Positions 44,570 to 55,364 of a stretch of DNA of 64,000 bases are shown in pieces. The notes under the pieces were generated by a model. The model saw only the letters and a program-made list of their open reading frames with translations. It did no database searches and was not told the origin of the DNA. Positions within the stretch are counted from its first letter, which is position 1. Each line of letters starts with the position of its first letter. Source of the stretch: Tunturibacter psychrotolerans (GTDB taxonomy: Bacteria > Acidobacteriota > Terriglobia > Terriglobales > Acidobacteriaceae); contig NZ_CP132942.1 in NCBI RefSeq assembly GCF_040359615.1, positions 1,054,001 through 1,118,000 on the forward strand, given 5' to 3'. The position numbers and the translations under genes are program-made.

Positions 44570-47500
44570 GTCCATCCCGTCCGTTTATTCTGCGACCTGT
44601 CGCGACCTCGTTACTGATGGCCGCGATCTTGCTAGTCGGTATCGTGAGTTACACACAGCTGCCGGTGTCGGCGTTGCCTGAGGTCGACTATCCGACGATC
44701 CAGGTGCTGACGTTTTATCCGGGTGCGAGTCCGCAGGTGATGGCGACGACGGTGACGGCTCCGCTGGAGCGCCAGTTTGGCCAGCTGCAGGGGCTGAGTC
44801 AGATGACCTCGAGCAGCTCGGGTGGGACCTCAGTGGTGGTGTTGCAGTTCAATCTCAGCCTGAACATCGATATTGCTGAAGAAGAGGTTCAGTCTGCGAT
44901 CAATGCGGCGCAGAGTTTTTTGCCAGCTAACCTGCCGGCGCCGCCGATCTATAGCAAGACGAATCCGGCAGATGCTCCGGTGCTGACACTGGCTATTACG
45001 TCGAAGACGATGCCGTTGTCTCAGGTTGAGGACTTGGTGGATACGCGGTTGGCGCCGAAGATCTCGCAGTTGAGCGGCGTCGGACTGGTGAGCATCAGCG
45101 GCGGACAGAAGCCTGCAGTGCGGATTCAGGCTAATCCGACTGCGCTTTCTTCGTATGGCATCAATCTTGAGGATCTGCGTACGGCTGTGACACAGAGCAG
45201 CGTGAATGCTGCGAAGGGAAACTTCGACGGGCCTCGGCAGGACTACCAGATCGATGCGAACGATCAGCTAGTGACGAGCCAGGACTACAGGAGCGTTGTC
45301 GTTGCCTATCGCAATGGGGCGCCGGTGATGTTGACCGATGTTGCTCACATTGTTGACGGGGTGGAGAACTCGACCCAGGCTGCATGGATGAACCAGACTC
45401 CCGCGGTAATTTTGAATGTGCAGCGTCAGCCGGGCGGAAACACGATCAGCGTGGTGAAGAGCATCAAGAAGCTGCTTCCGCAGCTTGAAGCGAATCTTCC
45501 GCGAGGGATCGAAGTTACGACTCTTACCGACCTTACGACGCCGATTCAGGCGTCGGTGAGCGACGTCGAGTTCGAACTGATGCTGACCATTGGGCTGGTT
45601 GTGCTGGTCATCTTCCTGTTCCTGCGAAGTCTCTATGCGACGATCATTCCAAGCGTTGCCGTGCCGCTGTCGCTGGTTGGAACTTTTGCAGCGATGTACG
45701 CGCTTGGTTACAGCCTGGATAACCTGTCGCTGATGGCGTTGACGATCTCGACGGGATTCGTCGTAGATGACGCGATCGTGATGGTGGAGAACATCTCGCG
45801 GTATCTCGAAGAGGGCGAAACGCCGATGGAGGCGGCTCTAAAGGGCGCCGAGCAGATTGGGTTCACCATTCTGTCACTCACCGTTTCTCTGATTGCAGTG
45901 CTGATACCGCTGTTGTTCATGGGTGATGTCGTCGGTCGTCTCTTTCGTGAATTTGCAGTGACCTTGGCGGTGACGATCGTTGTGTCTGCGGTGGTTTCGC
46001 TGACACTGACACCGATGATGGCTTCGCGCATCTTGAAACACAATCCGGAAGCGGAGCAGGGCCGATTTTATCGTGCTTCAGAACATGTTTTTGAGCGGAT
46101 GATCGCGTTTTACGGACGCACGCTGAAGGTGGTGCTTCGTTACCAGACGATTACACTGCTGGTCGCTCTTGCGACTCTGATGCTGACGATTTTTCTCTAC
46201 ATCATCATTCCCAAAGGGTTTTTTCCGGTGCAGGATACGGGCGTGATCCAGGGAATTACGCAGGCTCCGCAGACGATTGGCTCAAAAGCAATGGCGATCA
46301 AGCAGCAAGAGGTCGCGAAGGTAATTCTCGAAGATCCTGCCGTTGAAAGCCTCTCTTCGTTCATTGGCGCGGATGGAACGAATGTGACGACAAATAGCGG
46401 CAGAATGTCGATCAATCTAAAGCCCTTGGAAGATCGCGATCTGAGCGCTGCGGATGTGATTCGGCGGCTTCAGTCGAAGCTGAAAGATACGCAGGATATA
46501 CAGATCTTCATGCAACCGGTGCAGAACATTACGGTCGACGACCGGGTGAGCCGCACTCAGTATCAGTACACGCTGGAGGATCCGGATCAGAACGAGTTGA
46601 ACGATTGGACGAGCCGGTTTGTAACTCGTCTGAAGCAGCTGCCTGAGCTGGAAGACGTTGCCACGGACCAACAACTGGGTGGACTGGCGGTGTCGCTGGT
46701 GATCGACCGTGCAACTGCTTCGCGATTGGGCGTGGCTCCGACGACGATCGACAATACGCTTTATGACGCCTTTGGCCAGCGTCAGATCAATACGATGTAC
46801 ACGCAGTTGAATCAATACCACGTGATTCTTGAAGCAGAGCCGCAGTTCCAGATCGATCCGAACAAGCTGAACCATCTCTATATTCGTTCTGGGTCAGCTT
46901 CAGGGACGACGGGCGCTGCGGCGACTACGTCGTCGGGGAATGGTTCGACGTCGGCAGGGTCGAATGCTCTGACTAGTTCCGTTTTGTTCACGGCGTCGGC
47001 GAATACGTTGAATCCTCCGATCAATGCACTGACACCGAGCACTGTGAATTCGAACTCTAGCAAGGGAGCGACTTCGGCTGGCACGACGAGCTCGACCTTC
47101 AACAATGCTGTGCCGTTCAGCGCGTTCTCACACTTCGAAACAACGACGGAGGCGTTGTCGATTGCCCATCAGGGACAATTCCCAGCTATCACGGTGTCGT
47201 TCAATCTTGCTCCGAATGCTGCGCTTGGAGGGGCGATTAGTGAGATTACGAAGGTGCAGAAGGATATGCATATGCCTGCAAGTTTGCAGGCGGATTTTCA
47301 AGGGACCGCGGCATCGTTTCGAAATTCGCTCTCGGGTATGCCGCTGCTGATTCTGGCTGCGTTGGTTACGGTGTACATCGTTCTCGGTGTTCTGTACGAA
47401 AGCTTCATTCATCCGGTGACGATTCTTTCCACGCTGCCTTCAGCAGGTGTCGGGGCGTTTCTCTCGTTGATTCTCTTCCATCAGGATTTGAGCGTGGTTG

Positions 47501-47889
47501 CGATCATCGGTCTGGTTCTGCTGATCGGTATCGTTAAGAAGAACGGCATTATGATGGTCGACTTCGCGCTGGATGCGGAGAGGAATCGAGGGCTTAGCTC
47601 CACCGATGCGATTTATGAAGCGTGCTTGCTTCGGTTCCGGCCGATTATGATGACGACGATGGCGGCGCTGCTTGGTGGGCTGCCGCTTGCGTTTGGCCAC
47701 GGTATTGGTTCGGAGTTGCGCAGGCCGCTTGGGATCGCGATGGTGGGTGGACTGCTTGTGAGCCAGGTGCTGACGCTGTATACGACGCCGGTCATCTACA
47801 TCTTCTTCGATAATCTCTCGCACCGATTTTCACGAAAGTCGAAGAAGGCAGGCAGCGGCGGTGAGTTAGAGGCAGCGGAGCAGTCATGA
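44566..47889 (+). CDS. RND efflux transporter 1 (MdtB type) with a long Ser/Thr/Gly insert
   Basis: 1107 residues from TTG 44566 (GGGAG site). Twelve transmembrane helices in the RND pattern, with the proton-relay D-D in S-T-G-F-V-V-D-D-A-I of helix 4. Residues about 773-861 are an inserted stretch of nearly pure Ser, Thr, Ala, Asn and Gly within the second porter domain; MdtB-type pumps normally have a short loop there. It is translationally coupled to genes on both sides (TTGA before, ATGA after). Confidence 0.92.
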   Translation: MSPSRPFILRPVATSLLMAAILLVGIVSYTQLPVSALPEVDYPTIQVLTFYPGASPQVMATTVTAPLERQFGQLQGLSQMTSSSSGGTSVVVLQFNLSLNIDIAEEEVQSAINAAQSFLPANLPAPPIYSKTNPADAPVLTLAITSKTMPLSQVEDLVDTRLAPKISQLSGVGLVSISGGQKPAVRIQANPTALSSYGINLEDLRTAVTQSSVNAAKGNFDGPRQDYQIDANDQLVTSQDYRSVVVAYRNGAPVMLTDVAHIVDGVENSTQAAWMNQTPAVILNVQRQPGGNTISVVKSIKKLLPQLEANLPRGIEVTTLTDLTTPIQASVSDVEFELMLTIGLVVLVIFLFLRSLYATIIPSVAVPLSLVGTFAAMYALGYSLDNLSLMALTISTGFVVDDAIVMVENISRYLEEGETPMEAALKGAEQIGFTILSLTVSLIAVLIPLLFMGDVVGRLFREFAVTLAVTIVVSAVVSLTLTPMMASRILKHNPEAEQGRFYRASEHVFERMIAFYGRTLKVVLRYQTITLLVALATLMLTIFLYIIIPKGFFPVQDTGVIQGITQAPQTIGSKAMAIKQQEVAKVILEDPAVESLSSFIGADGTNVTTNSGRMSINLKPLEDRDLSAADVIRRLQSKLKDTQDIQIFMQPVQNITVDDRVSRTQYQYTLEDPDQNELNDWTSRFVTRLKQLPELEDVATDQQLGGLAVSLVIDRATASRLGVAPTTIDNTLYDAFGQRQINTMYTQLNQYHVILEAEPQFQIDPNKLNHLYIRSGSASGTTGAAATTSSGNGSTSAGSNALTSSVLFTASANTLNPPINALTPSTVNSNSSKGATSAGTTSSTFNNAVPFSAFSHFETTTEALSIAHQGQFPAITVSFNLAPNAALGGAISEITKVQKDMHMPASLQADFQGTAASFRNSLSGMPLLILAALVTVYIVLGVLYESFIHPVTILSTLPSAGVGAFLSLILFHQDLSVVAIIGLVLLIGIVKKNGIMMVDFALDAERNRGLSSTDAIYEACLLRFRPIMMTTMAALLGGLPLAFGHGIGSELRRPLGIAMVGGLLVSQVLTLYTTPVIYIFFDNLSHRFSRKSKKAGSGGELEAAEQS

Positions 47890-50800
47890 ACATATCTGCA
47901 CCCTTTATTCATCGGCCTGTGGCGACTACGCTGCTGACGGTGGCGATCGCGATTGCGGGAGCTATTGCGTTCAATGTTCTCCCGGTGTCTCCGCTGCCGC
48001 AGGTGGATTTTCCGACGATCTCTGTGGCTGCGAGTTTGCCGGGAGGGAGCGCCGAGATTATGGCGTCGTCAGTGGCGACTCCGTTGGAGCGGCAGTTTGG
48101 GCATATCGCTGGGGTGACGGAGATGACGTCAGCGAGCAGTCTGGGTACGACGTCGATTACGATCCAGTTTGACCTGAGCCGGAATATTGATGGAGCCGCG
48201 CGTGACGTCGAGGCGGCAATCAATGCTGCGCGGACTTATCTGCCTGCCAATCTTCCGGCGAATCCCACCTATCGCAAGGTGAATCCGGCTGATGCGCCGA
48301 TTATGATTCTCGGTTTGACTTCGGATAAGTATGGGCCGGACAAGTTGTATGACGAAGCTTCGACGGTGATTCAGCAGAAGCTATCGCAGATTCAGGGAGT
48401 GGGGCAGGTCAGTCCGGGCGGCGGTGCGTTGCCTTCCGTTCGCATCGAAGTGAATCCGACGAAGCTTGCGAGCTTTGGGATGGCAATGTCGGACGTGCAG
48501 GCAGTGGTGAGTCTGCAGAACTCGAACCTGGCGAAGGGACAGATCACGAACGGGGACGTTTCGGCGGATATCATCGCCAACGATCAGATCTCGCATGCGG
48601 AGGACTATAAGCCGATCGTCATTGGTTACAACAATGGCTCGGCGGTGCGGTTGTCGGATGTGGCGGATGTGGTTGACTCCGTGCAGAATATTCGAACGGC
48701 GGGATATCTGAACGGCAAGAGGGCCGTGGTGTTGATTATCTTCCGGCAGCCCGGCGCGAACATTATCGATACGGTGGATCGGATTCGTTCTGAGCTCCCC
48801 GCGGTGGTTGCCTCGATTCCGTCGGGGATCGATACGACGATTGTGCTGGATCGGACGACGACGATTCGCGCGTCGGTGAGCGACGTGGAGCGGACGCTGA
48901 TGCTATCCATCGCGCTCGTGATCGCGGTGGTGTTTATCTTCCTGCGCAATGGAAGAGCGACTCTGATTCCTGCAGTGGCTGTTCCGGTGTCATTGATTGG
49001 GACGTTTGCAGTGATGTATCTCTTTGGGTACAGCATCGATAATCTGTCGTTGATGGCGCTCACGATCTCGACGGGCTTTGTGGTCGATGACGCGATTGTA
49101 GTGATGGAAAACATCACTCGGCATCTTGAAGATGGAATGTCGCCGTTTGCCGCTGCGTTGAGAGGTGCGAAAGAGATCGGTTTTACGGTGGTGTCGATCA
49201 GCATCTCGCTGATCGCCGTATTTATTCCTCTCCTTTTGATGGGCGGGATCGTTGGGCGGTTGTTTCGTGAGTTCGCGGTGACGTTGTCGACGGCGATTCT
49301 TGTATCGATGGTGATCTCACTTACGACGACGCCAATGATGTGCGCGTACTTGCTGCGAGATGAGCACTCGCAGAAGCATGGACGCATTTATATGGCGACG
49401 GAGAGATTCTTCGACTGGATTCTATCGGTCTATCGGCGGAGTCTTCACTGGGTGCTAGAAAATCCTGGACTTACGCTGACTGTGCTGTTCCTAACGATTG
49501 CGTTGAACGTTGTGCTGGTGATCAAAATTCCCAAGGGATTTTTTCCGCAGCAGGATACGGGTTCGCTCGCAGGCGGAGTTCAGGGTCCGCAGGACTCGTC
49601 GTTTCCTGCAATGAATGATTCGATTATTCAGATCGGAAAGGTCATAAAAGAAGATACTGCCGTGCAAAACGTGATTGCGTTTACCGGGGGGCAGGGCACC
49701 AGCAACTCGGGTAATATCTTCGTCGCGTTGAAGCCGCTGAATGTGCGGAAGATCGGTGCGCCGGATATTATCAATCGGCTGCGGCCAAAGTTGAACAGGC
49801 TTCCGGTGGCTTCCGCTTTTCTTCAGGCGTCGCAGGATCTTCGCATTGGAGGCAGATCCAGTAACGCGCTGTATCAGTACACGATTCAGGCAGACAATCT
49901 GGCCGACCTGAAGACGTGGGGACCGAGGCTTCTGGGTGAGATGAAGAAGCTGCCCGGATTGCAGGATGTGAATACGGACCAACAAAATGGCGGACTTGAC
50001 GAGATGCTGAACTATGACCGTGTGACCGCGGCGAAGTTGGGCCAGACGGCGCAGTCACTCGATCAAGGGTTGTACAGTGCGTTTGGACAATCGGAAGTTT
50101 CGATTATCTATACGCAGTTGAATCAGTACTACGTTGTGCTTGAGGTTGCGCCAGAGTACTGGCAGACGCCCGCAGGCCTGAAAAACATCTATTTCCATCC
50201 ATCAGGCACGAGCAGTGCGACAGCCAGCGGCAATGTGCCATTGGTCACGATGGCAACGAATCAGACAAACACGACGCCTCTAGCACTGAATCACACAGGA
50301 CTTTTTCCCTCGGTTACCGTATCGTTCAATCTTGCGCCGGGTGTTTCGCTGAGCGATGCCACACTTGCCATCACACAGATGCAACAGAGGCTGGGTACGC
50401 CGACTACGGTGCATGGCTTTTTCGCAGGAACACTGCTGGCATATCAGCAGTCACTGGGGACCGAGCCGCTTTTGGTTTTGACTGCGTTGCTCGCGGTTTA
50501 TATCGTCCTTGGAGTCTTGTATGAAAGCCTGGTTCATCCGCTGACGATTCTTTCGACGCTGCCCTCTGCGAGCGTGGGCGCGATGCTTGCACTGATGCTC
50601 TTCAAAGTAGATTTGAACGTCATCTCAATTATTGGCATTGTGCTGTTGATCGGCATCGTGAAGAAGAACGCGATTATGATGATCGATTTTGCTTTGCAGG
50701 CCGAGCGGGACGGCGGTCTGAATACAGAAGATGCGATCTTTGAGGCTTGTATGCTGCGCTTTCGTCCTATTTTGATGACTACGATGGCCGCCCTCTTTGG

Positions 50801-51017
50801 CGCGTTGCCACTGGCTTTTGGTACGGGGACAGGGTCTGAGTTGCGCCGGCCGCTTGGCATCACAATTGTTGGAGGCTTGATCGTGAGTCAGCTGCTTACG
50901 CTCTACACCACTCCTGTTGTTTACCTCACGCTGGACCGTTTGCGCCTGCGTGCACTCGGAAGGAAGCGCGATACGTTTCATCCTGGAAACGGCACGGCTG
51001 CCGCAGCGACGGAGTAG
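47886..51017 (+). CDS. RND efflux transporter 2 (MdtC type)
   Basis: 1043 residues, starting at ATG 47886 inside the preceding stop (ATGA). The pump has its own D-D pair in S-T-G-F-V-V-D-D-A-I and a much shorter Ser/Thr insert at about 770-805. Two different RND subunits in a row after one adaptor is the MdtABC arrangement, where B and C form a heterotrimer. Confidence 0.93.
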   Translation: MNISAPFIHRPVATTLLTVAIAIAGAIAFNVLPVSPLPQVDFPTISVAASLPGGSAEIMASSVATPLERQFGHIAGVTEMTSASSLGTTSITIQFDLSRNIDGAARDVEAAINAARTYLPANLPANPTYRKVNPADAPIMILGLTSDKYGPDKLYDEASTVIQQKLSQIQGVGQVSPGGGALPSVRIEVNPTKLASFGMAMSDVQAVVSLQNSNLAKGQITNGDVSADIIANDQISHAEDYKPIVIGYNNGSAVRLSDVADVVDSVQNIRTAGYLNGKRAVVLIIFRQPGANIIDTVDRIRSELPAVVASIPSGIDTTIVLDRTTTIRASVSDVERTLMLSIALVIAVVFIFLRNGRATLIPAVAVPVSLIGTFAVMYLFGYSIDNLSLMALTISTGFVVDDAIVVMENITRHLEDGMSPFAAALRGAKEIGFTVVSISISLIAVFIPLLLMGGIVGRLFREFAVTLSTAILVSMVISLTTTPMMCAYLLRDEHSQKHGRIYMATERFFDWILSVYRRSLHWVLENPGLTLTVLFLTIALNVVLVIKIPKGFFPQQDTGSLAGGVQGPQDSSFPAMNDSIIQIGKVIKEDTAVQNVIAFTGGQGTSNSGNIFVALKPLNVRKIGAPDIINRLRPKLNRLPVASAFLQASQDLRIGGRSSNALYQYTIQADNLADLKTWGPRLLGEMKKLPGLQDVNTDQQNGGLDEMLNYDRVTAAKLGQTAQSLDQGLYSAFGQSEVSIIYTQLNQYYVVLEVAPEYWQTPAGLKNIYFHPSGTSSATASGNVPLVTMATNQTNTTPLALNHTGLFPSVTVSFNLAPGVSLSDATLAITQMQQRLGTPTTVHGFFAGTLLAYQQSLGTEPLLVLTALLAVYIVLGVLYESLVHPLTILSTLPSASVGAMLALMLFKVDLNVISIIGIVLLIGIVKKNAIMMIDFALQAERDGGLNTEDAIFEACMLRFRPILMTTMAALFGALPLAFGTGTGSELRRPLGITIVGGLIVSQLLTLYTTPVVYLTLDRLRLRALGRKRDTFHPGNGTAAAATE

Positions 51018-51022
51018 ATTGG

Positions 51023-52549
51023 ATGTCTAAAACTATGAATAATCTTCAATTCACCTTTGCGATATGCCCGACACTTGCGATGCTTCTGATGACTGGATGC
51101 ATGGTCGGGCCGAAGTACCATACGCCGCCGGCGGTGGCTCAGGCGCCTCCTGCGACTTACAAAGAGTCGCCGGCACAGTTTCAGGATACGGATGGCTGGA
51201 AGGTGGCGCAGCCGCAGGACGCGATGCTGCATGGGAAGTGGTGGGAGATCTACAACGATCCCGAGTTGAATACGCTGGAAGAGCGACTGAACATCGATAA
51301 CCAGAACATCAAGCAGTTTTTCGCGAACTTCATGGAGGCTCGGACCCTGATCGCGCAGGCACGATCGCAGCTTTATCCGACCGCATCTGTGGGTCCTTCG
51401 TACCAACGCGCCAAGACGTCGTCAAATCTGGGAACCTCCAGTGTTGCGAATCCCGGACGGCAAAGTTCTGTGGGCTCTCTACCAGCGACGGTTTCGTGGG
51501 AGCCGGATCTCTGGGGTAGAGTACGGAGCACGATTCACGAGGAGCAGTACAACGCGCAGTTGAGTGCTGCGGATCTCGAGAATGAGCGACTAACAGAACA
51601 GGCTAGTCTCGCTACGTTCTTCTTCGAGATACGCGGTCAGGATGCGCTGCAGGCGATTTTGAATGACACGGTGGAGGCGGATAAGAAGGCGCTGGAGTTG
51701 ACGCAGGCGCAGTATGATACCGGGGTCGGCGATCGTATTTCAGTGGTGGAAGCGCAGAACACGCTGCAGAATGTGCAGGCGCAAGCGATCAATCTTGGTG
51801 TGGCGCGAGCACAGTTCGAACATGCGATCGCGATGCTTGTAGGAGCCAACGCATCAGACTTTTCTATTCCAGTTAAGCCTGTGAGCGTAACTCCGCCGCC
51901 GATTCCGATCGGTCTTCCTTCGGCGCTGTTGGAACGACGTCCTGACATTGCTGCCTCGGAGCGAAACATGGCGGCTGCAAACGCCGAGATCGGCATCGCA
52001 ACGGCGGCGTACTATCCGGATGTCGCGTTGAGCGCATCAGGAGGATTCGAGAGCTCGACGTTCAAGCATCTGTTCGACTGGCCGAGCAGGTTCTGGTCCA
52101 TTGGGCCAACGGTCAGTGAGACGGTCTTCGATGCTGGATTGCGTCGGGCGACGGTGCGTCAGTTTGTGGAGGTTTATAACGCCGACGTCGCCAGTTATCG
52201 GCAGACTGTTCTTACGGGGTTTCAGCAGGTGGAGGATGCGCTCGCTTCGGTTCGGATTCTTTCGCAGCAACTGATTCAGCAGCAGCAGGCGGTAACGTCG
52301 GCTGAAGAGTTTGTAACGCTGGAGACGGCTCGGTATCAGACGGGCATTGATCCATACGTCGATGTGGTGACGGCACAGACGACTCTGCTGACCGACAGAC
52401 AGGCGGTGGCGACCCTGCGAGTGCAGGAGATGACGTCTTCGGTTCAGCTGATTGAGGCGTTGGGCGGAGGATGGGATCGCTCGCAACTGCCTACTCCGGC
52501 GCAGGTATCGCAAAAACTCACGAAGGCGGAGACAACGGTTCAGCGTTGA
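51023..52549 (+). CDS. NodT-type outer-membrane efflux lipoprotein
   Basis: 508 residues. Lipobox L-M-T-G-C gives lipid Cys 26, then M-V-G-P-K-Y-x-x-P. Two OEP repeats follow, with L-x-x-R-P-D-I-A-A-S-E near 315 (E-R-R-P-D-I). It forms the outer-membrane duct of the RND system. It starts five bases after the pump stop. Confidence 0.93.
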   Translation: MSKTMNNLQFTFAICPTLAMLLMTGCMVGPKYHTPPAVAQAPPATYKESPAQFQDTDGWKVAQPQDAMLHGKWWEIYNDPELNTLEERLNIDNQNIKQFFANFMEARTLIAQARSQLYPTASVGPSYQRAKTSSNLGTSSVANPGRQSSVGSLPATVSWEPDLWGRVRSTIHEEQYNAQLSAADLENERLTEQASLATFFFEIRGQDALQAILNDTVEADKKALELTQAQYDTGVGDRISVVEAQNTLQNVQAQAINLGVARAQFEHAIAMLVGANASDFSIPVKPVSVTPPPIPIGLPSALLERRPDIAASERNMAAANAEIGIATAAYYPDVALSASGGFESSTFKHLFDWPSRFWSIGPTVSETVFDAGLRRATVRQFVEVYNADVASYRQTVLTGFQQVEDALASVRILSQQLIQQQQAVTSAEEFVTLETARYQTGIDPYVDVVTAQTTLLTDRQAVATLRVQEMTSSVQLIEALGGGWDRSQLPTPAQVSQKLTKAETTVQR

Positions 52550-52667
52550 CGCCGCGGTGACCTTTGCTCGAGGATCGTGTAGGGTTTTCTATATCTGCCG
52601 CGGTGTAACTTTACGCGTCACAAATTTCGGCGAGTCTAGAGATCAATAAATCAGAGGCGTGTGTTGA

Positions 52668-55349
52668 ATGCGAATGCGAGTTTGGAGATTGGCGTCAGTT
52701 TTGTTGTTTGTTGCTGGATCGATGGGGTTGGGTTCAGTGGCTTGGGCGGCTGATTCATCTATTGCGGATCCGGTAACACTCGCGGCTAGTTGGCAGCTGC
52801 AGGATGCGGCGAAGGTGACGCAGACTGGGGACGCGGTCAGTTCTACAAGCTTCAGGCCGCAGGGTTGGTACTCGGCGATCGTGCCGGGAACGGTGCTGAC
52901 AAGCCTGGTGAATGCTGGTGTTTACCCAGAGCCTCTGTATGGTGAGAATAATCGTCCCGACAAGATTCCCGAGAGTCTAGCTCGTACTCCGTACTGGTAT
53001 CGCACGGTCTTTGAAGTGCCAAAGGCGTACGCTGGCAAGCATGTTTGGCTGAATCTCGAAGGGATCAATTTTTCCGCTCAGGTGTGGGTGAACGGAAGGC
53101 AGGTTGGGGCGATGAAAGGCGCGTTTCGGCGCGGGATCTTCGAAATTTCTCCAGACGTGAAAGCGGGGAAGGAGGCGGTGCTTGCGGTGCTGGTGTCGCC
53201 GCAACCTCATCCTGGCGATCCGCATGAACATACGATTCGCGACGGCGTAGGCAAGAATGGCGGCATTACAGCGATCGATGGACCGACGTTTCTTTCGACG
53301 ATTGGCTGGGATTGGATTCCTGCGATTCGCGATCGGGATACGGGGATTTGGCAGAAGGTTTTTATTTCGGCGAGTGGGCCGGTCGTGATTAAAGATCCGC
53401 TGGTAACGACTGATCTTCCACTGCCGAAGGTGGACTCGGCGGATATATCGTTGCAGGCGAGGGTGGAGAATGTGACGGACACGCCGCAGAAGGGCGTGTT
53501 GAAGGGAAGCTTCGGCGATGTAAATTTTGCGCAGAACGTCGAGGTGGCGCCGCATAGTTCGCAGGTGGTTACCGTGGACCCGAAGAGTACGCCGGCGATG
53601 CATGTGGAGCATCCGAAGCTTTGGTGGCCGAATGGCTATGGGCCACAGAATCTTTACAAGCTGCACCTGAGCTTCGAGATGGATGGGAAGGCTTCGGATA
53701 GCAAGGATGTGAGCTTTGGAGTTCGCAAGTTTACGTATGCGGTGCCTGACTCGGAAAATTTGACGATCTCGGTGAATGGCGTTCGTGTGTTTATTCGCGG
53801 AGGCAATTGGGGCTTGGATGAGGCGATGAAGCGCAATCCGCGGGAGCGGCTGGAGGCGCAGATTCGGATGCACCAGATTGCGAATATGAACTTGATTCGC
53901 AACTGGGTGGGGCAAAGCACAAGCGAAGATTTCTATGAGCTGTGTGATAAGTACGGGATCCTGGTGTGGGATGAGTTTTTTCAACCAAATCCTTCGGATG
54001 GACCTGACCCCGACGACTTCGACACGTACATGGCGAATGTGCGGGATAAAATTCTGCGGTTTCGGAACCATGCTTCGATCGTGTTGTGGTGTGCGCGGAA
54101 TGAAGGATATCCGCCGAAGAAGATCGACGATGCGCTGCGGGTTTTGATGACAGAGTTGGAACCGACTCGGTTGTACCAGGCGAACTCGGCTGATGGTCGC
54201 GGGGTCAATTCGCATGGCCCTTATCACTGGCGAACACCTCGGGAGTTTTATGTCTACGATGAAGCTTTCAAGACTGAGATTGGAAGCGTGTCGGTGCCGA
54301 CGCTTGAGTCAATTCACGGCATGATGCCGGAGAAAGACTGGGAGACGATCAATGACGACTGGGCGGAGCATGACTTCGCCAAGGGCGCAGCGGATGGAGA
54401 TAAATATCCGGCGATGATCGCGGATCGATACGGCAAGGTGGCGAATCTCGCGGATTTTGTGCGGAAGTCGCAGCTTGCGAACTATGAGGCGTTTCGGGCG
54501 ATGTATGAAGGACGCAATGCGAAGCTGTTTCATCCAACGACCGGCGTGATTACGTGGATGAGCAATCCTGCGCAGCCGAGCTTTGTGTGGCAGCTTTATC
54601 ATCATGATCTTGAACCGAATTCCGCGTTGTTCGCAGTGAAGAAAGCCGCGGAGCCGATTCATATTCAGTTGAATGAAGCGACTGGCGAGGTTCAGGTGAT
54701 CAATAATCTGAACACGTCATTGGAGAATGCCCACGCTCATCTTGCGATTTACAACCTGGATGGTTCGTTGCAGTATGAGCACGACTTTGATGTGTCTGCT
54801 GGCGCGAGCGTGGCGACAACGCTTGGATCGGTGGCTTGGCCTGCAAATCTTTCACCAGTTCACTTTGTGAAACTGCAGTTGAAGGACGCGACGGGGAAGG
54901 TGATTTCGGAGAACTTTTACTGGCGTGGGCTGCCGGATCATCAGGATGATCTAGAGCTGCTGGACAGCCTGTCGACGATCACGCTTGATGCGAAGGTGAG
55001 CCGAAGCGACACTGACGGAAAAAGCGTGATCTCGGTGACGCTGCATAATCCCGGCAAGGAGGTTGCGCTGATGACGCATCTGCAGTTGCGCCGGAAGCGC
55101 TCGGGTGAGCGCGTGCTGCCGGTATATTACAGCGATAACTACATTTCGCTGCTGCCGAATGAGACGAAGACGATCACGATGGAAGCGGCGACTTCGGACC
55201 TAAAAGGAGAAGATGCGTTGGTGGTGGTGGATGGATGGAACGTTGGAGTGGTGGCTGGGACGTCGGCAGGGGCCGGGATTGAAGCTAATGTTGAAGCACT
55301 CGTGGAGCACTGGCCTGTGACGGGGCTGCCGATGATTTCGGCAAAGTGA
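52668..55349 (+). CDS. Exported glycoside hydrolase family 2 (exo-beta-D-glucosaminidase/beta-mannosidase-like)
   Basis: 893 residues with a signal peptide ending V-A-W-A-A-D. GH2 sugar-binding domain (R-T-P-Y-W-Y-R, V-W-V-N-G-R), Ig-like sandwich and TIM barrel follow. Acid/base Glu is in C-A-R-N-E-G near 480; nucleophile Glu is likely in F-K-T-E-I-G near 530. Long active-site loops (W-D-E-F-F-Q-P-N-P-S-D-G-P-D) resemble CsxA-type exo-glucosaminidases. The actual sugar is uncertain. Located periplasmically or outside. Monocistronic between two efflux operons. Confidence 0.85.
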   Translation: MRMRVWRLASVLLFVAGSMGLGSVAWAADSSIADPVTLAASWQLQDAAKVTQTGDAVSSTSFRPQGWYSAIVPGTVLTSLVNAGVYPEPLYGENNRPDKIPESLARTPYWYRTVFEVPKAYAGKHVWLNLEGINFSAQVWVNGRQVGAMKGAFRRGIFEISPDVKAGKEAVLAVLVSPQPHPGDPHEHTIRDGVGKNGGITAIDGPTFLSTIGWDWIPAIRDRDTGIWQKVFISASGPVVIKDPLVTTDLPLPKVDSADISLQARVENVTDTPQKGVLKGSFGDVNFAQNVEVAPHSSQVVTVDPKSTPAMHVEHPKLWWPNGYGPQNLYKLHLSFEMDGKASDSKDVSFGVRKFTYAVPDSENLTISVNGVRVFIRGGNWGLDEAMKRNPRERLEAQIRMHQIANMNLIRNWVGQSTSEDFYELCDKYGILVWDEFFQPNPSDGPDPDDFDTYMANVRDKILRFRNHASIVLWCARNEGYPPKKIDDALRVLMTELEPTRLYQANSADGRGVNSHGPYHWRTPREFYVYDEAFKTEIGSVSVPTLESIHGMMPEKDWETINDDWAEHDFAKGAADGDKYPAMIADRYGKVANLADFVRKSQLANYEAFRAMYEGRNAKLFHPTTGVITWMSNPAQPSFVWQLYHHDLEPNSALFAVKKAAEPIHIQLNEATGEVQVINNLNTSLENAHAHLAIYNLDGSLQYEHDFDVSAGASVATTLGSVAWPANLSPVHFVKLQLKDATGKVISENFYWRGLPDHQDDLELLDSLSTITLDAKVSRSDTDGKSVISVTLHNPGKEVALMTHLQLRRKRSGERVLPVYYSDNYISLLPNETKTITMEAATSDLKGEDALVVVDGWNVGVVAGTSAGAGIEANVEALVEHWPVTGLPMISAK

Positions 55350-55364
55350 GGATTCGGTGGTCCC

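Noticed and set aside
43436..44575. Antisense frame opposite the RND adaptor
   Set aside because: Arg/His/Gln-rich shadow, no family similarity.
52977..54227. Antisense frame opposite the GH2 gene
   Set aside because: Shadow; Arg/Pro/His-rich, overlaps a clearly conserved enzyme.
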